From: Baylisascaris procyonis
Lineage: Eukaryota; Nematoda; Chromadorea; Rhabditida; Ascarididae
Length of the DNA: 64,000 nt
Assembly: GCA_037389465.1 (NCBI GenBank)
Contig: JAZARR010000008.1
Coordinates: forward strand, 2,481,501 to 2,545,500
Reading direction: 5' to 3'
Position numbers and translations under genes: made by a program. The stretch's first letter is position 1, and every line of letters starts with the position of its first letter. The notes below the pieces were generated by a model. That model saw only the letters and a program-made list of their open reading frames with translations, had not been told where the DNA came from and searched no databases. Positions 38,544 to 51,328 of the stretch are shown here, in pieces.

Positions 38544-39822
38544 AAATTCAGCTATGCCTAGAGTCGTAATTGTATTTTTCTTGATGATATGTTATCAACC
38601 GCTGATAGTGCTATTACCAGACGGCGATTTGCATAAATCTACATATCACAACAACAATTATTGTCAATACTATTAAAAACGTTGAAATGTTCTCATAAAA
38701 ATGTATATCATTGATAAATATTCCACCAATAAGAGTATTCCGAAAGAAAAATACCGCAAATGAAAGCAGCAAAAAAAAAAAAAGAATTCTAATGTTAATA
38801 TTACGTGCTAAATTACCTATACTTGTTGAGATCATATGAAGAAGAAACATTCATAAATTTCAAAAAATTAAGAGTGAATAGTATGGTAAGAAAATATGCA
38901 CAAATTCTTTTCGAAGGTTTCTTTCCACAACCAAATTGGGAATATTAGTTTCGCATTTAATTTATTCATTTAATTAAAGAAAAATATATATTTAAAAAAC
39001 GAGCAGCTATCGATCATCAACCATGATGATATTTATTGAAATAATAAGATTCATTTGCATTTCTCCATTTATTTATTGTTATTTCTACTTGAAATTTACA
39101 TAAAAAATTTACTTCATATTTTGAATTTTTTCTATCATTTCGCTTTTTTTGTAACAGAAGATGAAACAAAACTATTAAATATTCTCACATTTATTTAGTA
39201 AATGACCTTTTGATATTTTATTGTTATTATTGTTTCAAATCCATTAATCAAATTTAATTAAAATTGCGAACATTTCAGAAACAAATATTCTAGCCATTAC
39301 AATGATGAATTAATTGTATTATTGTAGGGGAAAGAATCAACATAAAATCTCGATGCTATGAAAAATTTCCACTTTTCGTTTTGACTAATCTCAATCATCA
39401 TTATCTCCATCAAGTCTTTAATGAGTTGATAATAAAGAAAAGCGGTCAACACTGAGAAATTCAATTATACATTTTGAATAATTGCATGAAATTATAACGA
39501 TAATATACGATGAAAACTATAATTAAAGACTGATAAACGTATAGAAAAAATGAATGAAGGAACGAATATTGTATGACGATAAATGACTTCCTAACGAATC
39601 AAACAATACTTAGAAGAGTTCAACCATCTCGTTGCACACCTTCAACGAGCAATTAAATCAACCGGTATGACTGCCGCTATGTACCATATGTAGTATATCA
39701 ACAAAACAACAATAGATGAGAAATTCACCGAAAACAAATCAAAACTTCCAACGCATAAAGTCCATTGTTGCACTCAGTGCACCGAGTGCATTTACAAGTC
39801 GAATGGATAAACGGCGAAGAAG
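38544..39822. other. 3' flank of collagen A, no gene seen
   Basis: Very AT-rich sequence with A and T runs and no supported coding frame. Confidence 0.5.
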
Positions 39823-40205
39823 ATGACACATATAATGTCTATTCAAAAATCGAAAAACGAACGCAAATGGATTGACCGAGATCGTTATACGCGATATAGC
39901 GGCAATAGCTATTCAGATCAAAGCGAATCGCTAATGAATTTGAATTTCGCTTACGAAAAGCAGACGATCAAAACGATGATAACTTTGCTATACATTGAAA
40001 TGTGAACAGCAACCAATTCATTGCCTATGTTCACGCATCATATACCCACCAGTCGTCGCCGTTCATCTCAACTCGTCTCGACGAGTTTCTTCCGTGCCTC
40101 GCATCGCCCAACTATCCAACACTCGACACGAGTCTTCGACAGTCATTATCAAAAGGTTATGAAAACTTTTACACTCTTAACGTGATCCCACATCGATTTC
40201 AATAG
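39823..40205 (+). other. Two adjacent coding-like frames, unknown
   Basis: An ATG at 39823 starts a 60-codon frame (MTHIMSIQKSKNERKWIDRD... ending LLYIEM). A second frame overlaps its end and runs to 40205 (FIAYVHASYTHQSSPFISTR, ending NVIPHRFQ). Codon use is less AT-biased than in the flanks. An AG at 40007-40008 could be an acceptor for the second frame. No signal peptide, no family; may be a small gene, a relic or chance. Confidence 0.25.
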
Positions 40206-41032
40206 TCACATTAAGGTATGCAGGTTTGTCGCTTATCCTCTTTTGGTTTTGCTAATGCTATCAATGATATAAAACCATATCTGTTATCGATTAATCTGCC
40301 ATCGATCGCATACCGTTATCACCTTCTGCAGGATGATACCTATGGGCTGAAGCTTTTTTTTCTATATTTTAAATGTTCTCTCTAAGCAGTATGAATTCTT
40401 TTTTTCATGGGCCGACTAATAAGGATTTCCTTGTTTGCTAATATTATTTGCTAGAAGAAATTCTTATGAAGAAACCGACAAGTTCTAAAAGCACTTTTAA
40501 TTCACCTATGTAGCTTTATGATGGTAATTTTTATTGCCCCGTTCTTGGGCGTTTGCTAATTTGTAGTCACTTAGCCTTATGAAGTCTCTAACAGTGCTCA
40601 TTTTCACTTTTATTAAGCCCATTTTGTTTAACTCGCAAAAAAAACACATAAATCATTTCCTTGCAGCTACGTATAAAATTATGCAATTTGCAATTCATCA
40701 TACTTGTCTAATTGTTAAAGCAAGAGATATGAGTTGATGAACCATTTGGTATAGATGGATGAAATATTTGTCATTGAAGTGAAATACTTACATTTGAATA
40801 TTTCCACCTCTCAAGCTTCCCATCTTTCATACTCATAATATATTTTGATTGGTTATATGTACTCAAATATAAGCTGCTTTTACTAACAAACAACTTTCAA
40901 ATCTTGTCTTCTAAACGATTCGATTTTCAGTGTCCCACATTAATGAATCGCAGTTTGGAGTGCTTTAGCTCTCTGTAAGCTGATCAGAAGGAAAGGACGC
41001 TGATCAGTGCTCAATTCATGATTTGATTTCAG
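40206..41032. other. Spacer before the collagen relic
   Basis: No coding evidence; exons 1 and 2 of the relic collagen were looked for here and not found. Confidence 0.4.
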
Positions 41033-41259
41033 GAGATCACAGGATAGCCTTATCACCAGGACCAGCTAAACATCGCGAAATGAAGGAATTGGCTGGGAGT
41101 CCAGAATCGAAAGGATCAAAGCGAACCGACAAAAAACTAGGAGCAGATGGGTGCTAGGGTGTCAGCAATGGCTTGAATGTCAGGTACGCAGGAAGAAAGA
41201 GGCATCCCTTGAGTATTGCGTGCGGAGGCATTTTCTTCGAGGATGGAATCCGTCATTAG
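41033..41259 (+). pseudogene. Relic of a cuticle-collagen last exon
   Basis: After an intact acceptor (GATTTGATTTCAG) comes 227 nt that match the 236-nt last exon of the three collagens in layout. One frame reads GDHRIALSPGPAKH, then LAGSPESKGSKRTDKK, an in-frame TAG, and finally [12 protein letters not shown] and a stop, the expected collagen C-terminus. The DNA segment GGGAGTCCAGAATCGAAAGG parallels GGAAGTCCAGGTGCACCAGG plus CCCGAAAGG of collagen C. Most Gly-X-Y glycines are lost, the PxYC box is scrambled and the total is shorter by 9 nt. Exons 1 and 2 were not found upstream. The relic is on the plus strand, as collagen A is. Confidence 0.8.
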
Positions 41260-41611
41260 GTATGTCTCGTTTAAAAAATCCTCAGCGTTCCTTTCCCTGT
41301 CGATAATCCTGAGTTGTAATTAATAAGCTGCAAGTTTAATGAATAGGGATCTTAAGAAAAATGCTTTTTACATTCGATTGCTCTGAAATATTCGTTTTCT
41401 GTAACAGTTAAAACATTAATCAATGATCAGTGAATGAGTGCAGGCGGTAATTATCGTGTCCTAAGACAATTAGAATATTCTGTCTCATTATGTACTTTTA
41501 TTTTTCTTCTATAGATTTCACGAATATATGAATGTGAAAAAAAATCCTCCGATAACATAATATCACTAACATCGTTGCCAGCAAATAAATACAAACATGA
41601 TTGTTTCTTCT

Positions 41612-41613
<2 letters not shown>

Positions 41614-41682
<69 letters not shown>

Positions 41683-41693
41683 TACATATATAT
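41614..41693. repeat. (TA)n microsatellite, imperfect at the right end
   Basis: A pure TA run of about 63 nt, then TACATATATACATATATA. Confidence 0.95.
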
Positions 41694-43751
41694 TGTTTAT
41701 ATTTATATCTATGCTTGTGTTTGTACTTATTTTTATTTGTTTATTTATTCATATTCCTCACTCTTCCTTCCCTTTTTATTCATTCTATTGTGTTATTTGA
41801 CGTACTCATGAACTGCTCAATGAGCGTGTATTATATGCGAATCATAAATATCTAACTGTTACTAAACATCAAAAACAATATCTATTTATACTCTTTCTAC
41901 AGGAAAATTTATGCATTGCTAGAAGACGATGAGATATTTAGGAAAAGAGGGGAAAAAAATGATGAAGTTTTGCACATCTTTTCCAATCCGTGGAAAACTT
42001 CGCATTTCCAAAATCCCTTAACATATTTACATATCGATCATAGTGGAGGAACTTCGCAAGATATTTGAATATTTGAATATCCAACATCCATAAGAGACCA
42101 TCTTTAGTGCCATTCCATTTCTGGATACTTCCAACCGCAATTCTTTATTTATGCTCTTGTTTGGCATTACGTTAGCCATCAACATTATTTTGGGTCACTC
42201 ATCATCGGCGCAATGACTTAGAAATTCTATTTGTGCTTTAGTTTAATCACTATTTTCAAGCGTTTTAAACTTTAAAATTCAATAGAATGTGACAAAAAAG
42301 TTCTTTTTAGCGTATAAACGGCGTTATCGATTTCATTGAAATTCATAATTAATACGTCTAAGTTAATAAAATCATAATACGATACAGCTATAAAGTGAAC
42401 TTAATTATTGCTCGTAATAGAATAGCTTTTTTTTCGCCATTCTAAATTGCACTTTAGAAAAGTTGAAAATCTATGCGGGTTTTTTTTTACTGAAAAGGTT
42501 TTTTATGAAAATATTTTTCGTTTTTTATTCGATACGAATAATTTTTTCAAGACTATATCAAATTCGAGTATATATGTTTTATGATTGGTAATTATCAATA
42601 TGCTGTTGTGTTTTGAATTTTTAAATGGTATTGACAGTAGATACTCTCATTTTTAAAGAAATGATACAGTTGCAATGAAAGCATTTCGACGAGGTTTGGC
42701 TTTTTACAGTCGCATGAAGGAGAAGCATCCTTGAGATATGGGGAAGACATCTTTGATATCCTCATCAAGCGTATAGCGCTCGAAAACTAGTATAAGTTAC
42801 TTTTACAGTGACAACGCAAAGAGAGAAAGAGCGAGGGAGGGAAGGAAGGAAAGGCGACAGAGGGTGAAAAAGAAAAGATTGCATTCAAGATAGATACAGT
42901 CGACAGAAAATGAGTGCAATTCAGGAGGACATGAAAAAAACTATGAATAAAAAGCCCCAACATACAAATGCTGAAGAGATATGAAATATAGTGGAAAAAA
43001 AGAGAAGAAAAATTTGCTTTGCATGAATGACTAGACACGTTAAGTGAAAATAAAAGGCAGCTGTAGTTCTTGCATTTTCCATTACTTTTCTTCCATAAAT
43101 TTGCTGGAATCGTTTGTATAATATTTTTCAATTGCTTAGTATTTTTTAATATAAATTTACTTCTAATAAGCAAATAGGTATAGTAACTTCCTCATCTTTA
43201 AATAAAGACTGATCCCAATCATTACACGTGACTTTTTTGAATGAATAAAGAAAAGCTCTGCTCCGACGCCTTAGTATATCAGTCTTATGTAATTTTTTTA
43301 GCATAGCCTGGGTACCAATTTACGTATTTGAAACAAAATTCTGAATGGCATTATTCTTGTTTCTTTTAAAATATCTAGAAACTCTGAGTTTTCTTAACAT
43401 TATCTTCGAATAGTGATTAGATATGATAAATCAAAATTTATATAATCGCTGTCTTCTCACTTTCAACCAATTGAATTAAAAGCGTCAAACAATTTTTTTT
43501 AACGTATAAATGAGCTCCGAGAACGTTTCCATGACAACCAAACGAACAGTGCGCCTACCTAAGAACGACAGACGGACGTCATATATACATATATTAGGTT
43601 TTGTGTTCTTGTGTCGCTTAGTCGCACTCTCGATGCACTGTTTAGAGCAATATTCTTGCTGCTCATTGAAACTATTGAATTCACTAATTCCTATCAAATG
43701 ACTATTTCACTTGCCACTTAAAAAATCAACTTTCTTTACTTTTAGGTTTCT
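41694..43751. other. Spacer, nothing supported
   Basis: AT-rich. A purine-rich run near 42820-42865 yields an artificial Ser/Phe-rich frame on the minus strand. A 63-codon ATG frame at 43510 has no recognisable content. Confidence 0.4.
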
Positions 43752-43834
43752 TGAAAATACCCTTGTAAAGCGGAAAAAACCCTCGTAAAGCCGGAAATAC
43801 CTTCTTAAACCCAAAAATACCCTCATAAAGCCGA
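43752..43834. repeat. Minisatellite, four units of about 21 nt
   Basis: Four diverged copies of a unit close to AAAATACCCTCGTAAAGCCGG lie head to tail; the third copy is the most changed. Confidence 0.8.
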
Positions 43835-44812
43835 AAAAAAAACAGTCAAGGCTTCTGATGATAAGACAATGAATATTGCTGCCGAATTTAGTTTCTACGA
43901 TACGATAAGCTAATAATGCGTAGTCGTGAACAAATATTGCTCAAGTTTCCGTAGCGTTGATAAATTGTTGATACGATTATTATAAAAGGTAATTGATAGA
44001 TGGTGATAAGATAGGAAATAAGTATACAAATTTGGTGAAACCTACATTCAACGAAGTCAAGTTATAAAACGATAATACTGTTGAGAGTAAAAAGACAGAT
44101 ATGTGCAGACATAAAAGTTTTGGAAGTTTTTAGTAGTTTTAAAATTTATCAAAGTTTTTTGAAATAGTTTTCTAAAAAATAAGCAACGAACTAATAGCCT
44201 GATTTCTTCAAAATTGTTTGCCTAAACTGCGATACTAGGATCGACTCTATCAATTGTTTGAACTACACACAAATTTAGATGAAGTACAGTAGGCTACAGT
44301 AATTCCTCAGAAATTCGCTTATATTTCTGTATTTTTCTACTAGTTAAATCAGAGTTTCATTAATTTATGAGATATTTTCAGCATACGCCGAAGATTCCTC
44401 ACTGCGCATTGATTGAGAAGGCGTTCATTTCTTATGGAAGAGGATAATTAGCTAGTAGACTACTTTTAGTCAAACGATTATTGGAATTGTTATATTCACT
44501 GCTGGTGAAATTGTTTATAGAAATGTTGAATCTTTGACATTATCATTCCATCAATAATTTTTTATTTCAATATTTAATGAGTTGCTAGATGGCAGATAAT
44601 GATAAAATTTTTTAGAAATTCGCTACAATTTTTAAAAAATATATTAAATAGATATTATAAACAACTCATTTTATTGGTAATAATTGGAAAAAATTTCTGC
44701 TATTATAGAGAAGGGGGTTTGATATTTGCAATATTATTTCATATTCGACGTTATGAGATAACTTAAAAAAAAAACGATCTTTCACATCATTAAATTTTAT
44801 TTAATCTTGCAG
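43835..44812. other. Upstream region of the threonine-rich secreted protein gene
   Basis: AT-rich with no coding frame; presumably contains the promoter of the gene at 44822. Confidence 0.4.
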
Positions 44813-44821
44813 AAACTCATT

Positions 44822-46531
44822 ATGCACCTCAGTTGTGTTGCCGGCATTCTACTCGCTTATCTGTTATGCATAGAGGTAGTTTAATCAGTTGTCTTAATGA
44901 ATCCCATTATTAACGAATATGTAAATGAAGAATTTGAAATCGATTTGATATGAATTTCGTAGGACAACTAGCGATTAAAATTTCTGGATAACTTCTCACT
45001 TTATTATCCAGAATTTTTATGGAACAAAATTTGAGTATTTAATTAATTTGGTTTTGATTATTACAAAAATACTCTCAATTATTTAAATAATAATTTAATT
45101 TTTTTTCATCATTTATGATTAAGTTTTCAGATTCTACAAGAGTGGAAAATAATTTTCGATATTTTTTGTTTTAATTCTATGAATCGATTTTCTTTGCTAT
45201 AAAATCATACTCGTATTAGCCATTTAGATAATATTCCTTTTGTAATATCAATCGATCGGTATCTCAATTTAATTTTCCTCTTGTATCACTATTTTTTTTG
45301 CATAAATTGAGCGGAAAATATTTGATATCATTTATAATAAAATCGACTTGTAATTTCATCGAACGGAAGTTTCAATTTCAAATTCCAACATTTAATTATT
45401 GACTTTTATGATTGAGAGAGACTGATTCATAGAATTTATTCAAAAAAAAAAATTACCGCAAATTACGATATTCAACCTATAAAATTAAAGTGTTGAATAA
45501 ATTGAAACAACCGGATATGAGCAAAAAATTGGAGAAAAAAATTTGAGACGCGACCATGATTCGAATAAATAAACCTATGCCTAGAAAAAAAGTTGGGTGC
45601 TGAATATCTTTAGAGCCCGTATACTATTATTATTTAAACTGGGCTGTTAAATAGTCATAAAAAAGTTTTTTTTTTTACTTTATAGATATGATTCTACAAT
45701 TGACAATACGTGGTGCATTATTTCAGGGAAATTCATCAACATACAGTACACGACAGTCTACATATACCACACGAACAACTACGAGAAGCACTACACGTTT
45801 AGCACAGTCGACAACAAAGCTCACCACTGGAGTAACAGCCACCACAAAGTCAAATATCACAGGTAGTGAATGAAATGCAATTATCTGGCTCTTTAATTGC
45901 GAATGATTATCAATTCCCAAGGACTTAAAAAACAAAACGCGGTTTCTTATCATTGATATATTTAATGCTTAAGAGCGATAATCAATATATATATATGTAA
46001 AAATTGTATAGAAAGCAGCGCCTGGCCAATGGCTACAATTTGGGGGAGGGAAATAATGTGTAGAAGGATTGTTGTAGATTGCATTTTTGAACTTCCCCAC
46101 ATAAAGTCATTCAAATGAGCCTCTTGCAGATCAAAAATTAAGACGAAAACTCTCGTTAGTCAAGGAATAAAAAATGCGAAAAAAATGGATTTTTAATAAA
46201 AAAAAATGGCTTCTGAGATGAGGATTCCTTTGACCAGCTTATGTTTCTGCTGTCGACTTTTGCTAATTACTTTTTAAAGGCAGCCTACTTTCAGTCGCTT
46301 CTCAACGTAGAACAGTTAATTTCGGCCTATAATAGCTTAAACTCATTGACTTCAGTATTTAAAGAGAAGAATATCCCGCTGAATATTGAGCTAAACAACG
46401 CCACTAATAGCAGTTGTAACGACATTCTTTGCTGGCCAATACATTCAACGACCACGCAACGGGCAAAACGTGCAAAAAAGAACCGCAGAAGCAATACTTA
46501 CAAAGCTTTCCATTTTATTGCACTGGTGTAG
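44822..46531 (+). CDS. Small secreted threonine-rich (mucin-like) protein, unknown family
   Basis: Three exons join in phase: 44822-44875 (donor GTAGTT), 45727-45862 (acceptor TTATTTCAG, donor GTAGTG) and 46284-46531 (acceptor TTTTTAAAGGCAG), giving a complete 145-residue protein. The ATG follows a TCTTGCAG acceptor by 9 nt (exon from 44813), a typical place for spliced-leader trans-splicing. Residues 1-18 are a signal peptide (MHLSCVAGILLAYLLCIE). Residues 19-63 hold 18 threonines and several Ser, as in O-glycosylated linkers. The remainder has potential N-linked sites (NAT, NSS), two cysteines (SSCNDILCWP) and a basic stretch RAKRAKKNRR that could be cut by a furin-type protease. AATAAA lies 22 nt after the stop. 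No family recognised; a mucin-like secreted or glycocalyx protein, or a peptide precursor, are options. Confidence 0.62.
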
Positions 46532-46552
46532 AATTTCTTTGCAATATTCACT

Positions 46553-46558
46553 AATAAA
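46553..46558 (+). terminator. Poly(A) signal of the threonine-rich protein gene
   Basis: AATAAA begins 22 nt after the TAG stop, the usual nematode arrangement with a very short 3' UTR. Confidence 0.65.
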
Positions 46559-46610
46559 AATGGTAGCATAAATTTCTGGAGTGAAAATCTCTGCGCTAAC
46601 GAAACAAATT

Positions 46611-46638
46611 CGCATGCGAAAAAGGAATTTCGCATGCG
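46611..46638. repeat. Perfect 11-bp inverted repeat (hairpin)
   Basis: CGCATGCGAAA (46611-46621) and TTTCGCATGCG (46628-46638) are exact reverse complements around a 6-nt loop, AAGGAA. Each arm also contains the palindrome CGCATGCG. It lies about 50 nt beyond the poly(A) signal of the preceding gene. Confidence 0.85.
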
Positions 46639-47861
46639 ACGATTATAATGCCAGTTCTTTTTTTATAACTGACGGGCTCTCAATATAGATCGTTCTTATT
46701 TAGCACAATTTTTCACCTGCCAAACTTTCTGGTCACTCTTGTTGCATCGCTCCACGTATGGAGCTCTATGTACCTTTCAATTCCGCAATTGTTGAGATTT
46801 GATAATGTAGAAGAGAAGCTCCTATAGGTAAACATAAGCGCATACATGCATAGATTTTATCGGACACAAAGTTTTCGCAAAAAAAAATTTTTTTTGGCAT
46901 TGTGTTTTCCTCATTGCTAGAAATACCAACATCTTTCGACTCTACATTGACTTTATCTATCAAATTTCCTTTAGCGCTTTTCAAGGAATTTGTGGCACAT
47001 AATTACGTCATCGATAATTAATCAATCAATTTTAGAATCGACCGATAGACATCAAAATGTTTTCACTTTAAAAATATTATACAAGTAATAATTGAACCTT
47101 AAATGAGCGTTGTTCATTTTCAAGTAGCGACAACGACGATCTCTCCACAGAGTACAACGTCAGGCGCGAGGAACGTCAGGTGCACCACTTCGACATCGCT
47201 TACTTTTGGTTTCGTAGCCGTTCTTTTTCGATGCCTCAGGGCAACTTCAATGTATTCATAAGCAAATAGCATTCATATATTGAGGGTATTTTGCTGATCG
47301 CTTAGAAATTGGATGCATCCACCACCCAACGTGATCACATCACCTTCTTCCGTTAATAATTAACATGGGAAATGCACTCGCTAGGATGTTGATAAAGGAA
47401 CAATCTTCCGAAGGTTTCAAAAGAAGTTCACTAAAAAAAAGAACTTAATATCAATTAAACCTGGTCATTACAATAAATTTAAATTTAGCTTGTCTGCTAC
47501 TTAGACGATTCACAAGCAAACTAATAGACTAACTATGCCATCTGGGTGAATCAATGGATACGTACTCAAAAATGCTTAAATTATGCAAGTTGATTGCAAA
47601 AAAATTCAAATAAATAAAGGCACATTTCCATTGTTGGAAAGCATCAATTAAGTTTTTCAAAAGGGCTCATATGATCGATCGATCGATATTATATTCATTG
47701 ATCGTGATTCAGGGAAGAAAAAAAAAAGCTGGAGATATTTGATTATCCCTTTGAAATTTTCCACTATGTTATTGCATCCTTGAATGACATCTATTGCACT
47801 GCTGAGTATTTAAGAGCGTTTAAGAGTATTTAGGTATTTAAGTACATTTATGTATATATAT

Positions 47862-47904
<43 letters not shown>

Positions 47905-48953
47905 ATAATCGAAAGTATTTAAGAGTGTTAAAGCATGTAAATCTGAAATGAAACAGCAAATTCAAAGGAACTCTCAAACAGTGATTTCGTCATCTCCTTT
48001 TATTGTTTGCTGAATGCGTCAAAGTTATTCATCAAAATTGCTTCAGGGTACGAGACGGGTAATTAATTTATTGGCTAACCACTCTGCGTACAGGGATTTA
48101 AAAAAAGAAACGGATACTTGCTAATTTATCTGTGAAGCACTTTTTACGTAATAATAGCATTGCTGTAGTTCTACATTTATTTCCTTTTCATATCGCTTCA
48201 GTGTGCAAATTTACTCGAAGAGATTATTAGTTCTGAGGAAAAGAGCAAATCGATTCTAGCACTGCCCTTTTTATATCAGCATTTTCGAAGCGGATCAGGA
48301 TCAGTGAGATGATCCTTACATTGTGGGCATTTAAAAATACCCAAAAATTTGCATATAGCGCATTGCTCATCACTCGTTCTGCATTTTGAATCAGTCTAAT
48401 CCGTGAACCAGATCTTTTAGAAAGGTCTGTAACCGCGGTCGAGTAATTTACCTGTGAGAATGTAATGTCGTTAATGTTTTATTAGTTATTCGCAATTGAT
48501 GACGATGGTTAATGAAATAAATCGATCTGCAAAAAGCACATAGACGTGCTTATACCCTTCCACTAATTTACTTAATGACCCTAAAAAATTTTTTATCGAG
48601 TTCACTATTCAATAGCCATTATTGCTTGAGTGGTTCTACATATCTTTCATGAACTCTTCATTATACACCAAATGTTATCTATCGAAACGAAAGGCTAGAA
48701 AAAAAAAAACGAATGTTTTGTTCCGAGTAGTAAAAATTCTAATAAATAAATCGAATATACGCAAAGAGGGGAATTAGTTTACGAAAATGATCTTGTGATG
48801 CAATTTTATTATTATGTCGTTTAATTTAATAGCAATGTTGGCATAGGCCCTACAATTAAACTGCTTAGATGAGAGGATTTCATAACCCTGTCGGGCGGGT
48901 ATCTATCACCAATGTCCCAAAAATCTCCATTGCTAACAATCGCGTACTGCTTG

Positions 48954-49034
<81 letters not shown>

Positions 49035-49247
49035 TTCATTATATTTTACTAGTTTTCTTCTTCTAAACCGTATGCTAAGAATTGCGTATACATATACAAT
49101 GGAAAATGAAACATTGTTTTTTTTAAACTTCACAAGTATTCCCTAAGGCGTGATTGGTCAAATCTGTTCGTTCCCTGTTCTTTCCCTCCAACCTTTCGAG
49201 CCCCCCTGAAGTAGATGATTAGGCCATCTATCAGTGATATTTTTGAC
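46639..49247. other. Spacer with microsatellites
   Basis: No gene supported. It contains (TA)n runs at about 47852-47901 and 48958-49031, a short GATC run near 47675, and several GTATTTAAG copies near 47805-47920. Confidence 0.5.
48958..49031. repeat. (TA)n microsatellite
   Basis: An uninterrupted TA run of about 74 nt, the longest in the window. Confidence 0.95.
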
Positions 49248-49442
49248 TTATTTACCATAAGTCATTGTGTAAGAAACGTGCGTTTGAGTGGATTCGACTA
49301 GTGATGCTTCGAAAAGGTCACCCTCTATTTGATCACTGGAGGTATATTTTGCCTGTAAACTTTGGTATTGTATGTTTCTTCTATGATAAACGTGTCTGCT
49401 GCGGAGGTGGTCTTCTGTCTTTTCTATTAGAGTTGGATTCAT
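49248..49442 (-). other. Candidate coding frame, unknown
   Basis: On the minus strand an ATG opens a 64-codon hydrophilic frame (MNPTLIEKTEDHLRSRHVYH, then a stretch ending THVSYTMTYGK) before TAA. A GTAAAT near its end could be a donor, and CTCTAATAG near its start could be an acceptor. The composition is protein-like and unlike its flanks. No family or partner exon found. Confidence 0.25.
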
Positions 49443-50045
49443 GAAGATTGTAATCAACTCATTTATTTTGTGCTTAAAATTTTCGTTGATGATTATCTTA
49501 GTATGTTATGAATATAAATTTTGAAAGTTTATATTGTTGTATTTAAATATCATTACTTTTGAAGTTGTCTTGTAATGAAAATTTGTTTAAAAAAACTCCA
49601 CTAACCATTACAAAAATTACAAAATTACATCAAAAAATTTCTTAGAAAATTCCTAATATATTGTAGGCTCTTTATTCGATGTATACACATTACTAATGAT
49701 GTTGCCGTGATATATGAGAGTATTTTGATTGAGATATTTATGTGATATTTGAAATATTTGAGTAAATTTATTCAACAAGACAGTTTATGCATTTACACTG
49801 GGGAGACTGAATTAGGATTATGACCTTTGTAACGGATCATGACGCTAATCGCTGCTGTAGATGGAGGATTATCTCTAAGGCTTAATATCAGTTATAATAT
49901 CAATTACATTTGCTGAATCGAATTCTAATCGGTACTGCAGCAGCTATTGAAAACGACTAAGGATATCAGGAAACGTGAATTCGGTAGAAAAAATCGAAAG
50001 TTGGAAAGAACTTCTGGAAGTTATTCACAGTGAATCACTATGAGC

Positions 50046-50104
<59 letters not shown>

Positions 50105-51328
50105 CCAAGTATCGCCAGCATGCTGCGGCGTTTAACCGCATCAACGGTCTTGCAAATGCTGAAAATTTTAGGCGGTTTGAAGGAAATAAAGAAAACTTTC
50201 ATTAACAATATCCTTTTAGGCGTGTATGAAATAAAAGAAATAAAATCCATCTTGAAACACGCACCTTTCCCAAACATTAAAAGAAAATTGATGCCATTAA
50301 CATGCCATTAAGAATTGGTGAAGAAAGATAGCAAACAGATTAGCCACATCACGCAACACAATCGCACTCTGATACAAATCTATGGATAATGGCTGAGTTA
50401 AATATGAAAAACAGCTTGGAGAAGTATTATAGGGGTAGAAGATTCATGATCAATGCAATCTAATTGAGTGAAAGATAACAAAGTGGAGTGTTATAAATTT
50501 TAAAATGTAACAACATAATGTGTTGCAAGCATGAAAATCACACGGCATGATTTTAAATGTGTAAGAACTGCAAATTTACTGCGTCGTGACTGTATCGAAA
50601 TATTGATCTTTATCATCTTTGTTGGAACAATTCCCGAAAACGCGAAAAGAAAACCTTCGATTGCAATACCTATCATTCAGATAATGCTTCTGCATTTGAT
50701 AATCGAAGCCCAGCACAACTCAAATTCTCTATTCTTGTCACGAATTTCCCAGCTAATAGCTATAGTAAAATAATATTTAAAACAAATAAAACTTATTCCC
50801 GTTACCCTTATTAAATATTTGGAGCGTCAAAGTGAATTGTGTTGTATTGTCAAGTGCTAATATTTTCACGGTGTTAAACAATGATCCGATAAAAGCTTAT
50901 TGCTTATATAATATTGAATGTCATTTCTAGAGAGATGTAACTGATCTCTTATGTATATCGTTCATGATGACTGTTTGACTCATAGAGATGTTGACTTCGC
51001 TGACTATGAATTGAATAATTTAATGTGTTGACTGCATCAATTTTTGTTGTTGTTTACGTTATGATTTTTAGCCAGAAGATTTGCGCTATAGAGGCTCATC
51101 TATTTTGTTTGTTCATTTGACCATCCATAGTAGCAAAACTTCCTTGAATTTACGTTGAAACTTGGCTTAGCCAAAAACCACTTTACTTCTGCTTTGAACC
51201 TTCTGGAAGAATTTGCCTACATTCAAGAAATGTTCGGTTGTCGGGTCTTTCCTCTACTAACTTTACTATAAGGATCGCGAAAAACATGAGAGAGCATGAT
51301 GAGTAGGCGGTCTATTACGCTCGAAGAT
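49443..51328. other. Spacer downstream of collagen B
   Basis: A (TA)n run at about 50048-50104. Frames at 50120-50311 and 50531-50773 (plus) were considered but show no splice partner or family. Confidence 0.4.
50048..50104. repeat. (TA)n microsatellite
   Basis: An uninterrupted TA run of about 57 nt. Confidence 0.95.

Noticed and set aside
42787..43173. 128-codon minus-strand frame rich in Ser and Phe
   Set aside because: Generated by a purine-rich low-complexity run; no splice context or family.
50120..50773. Plus-strand frames after a TA run (MLRRLTASTVLQMLKILGGL... and MKITRHDFKCVRTANLLRRD...)
   Set aside because: Possible but unsupported: no in-phase junction between them, no signal peptide and no recognised motif.
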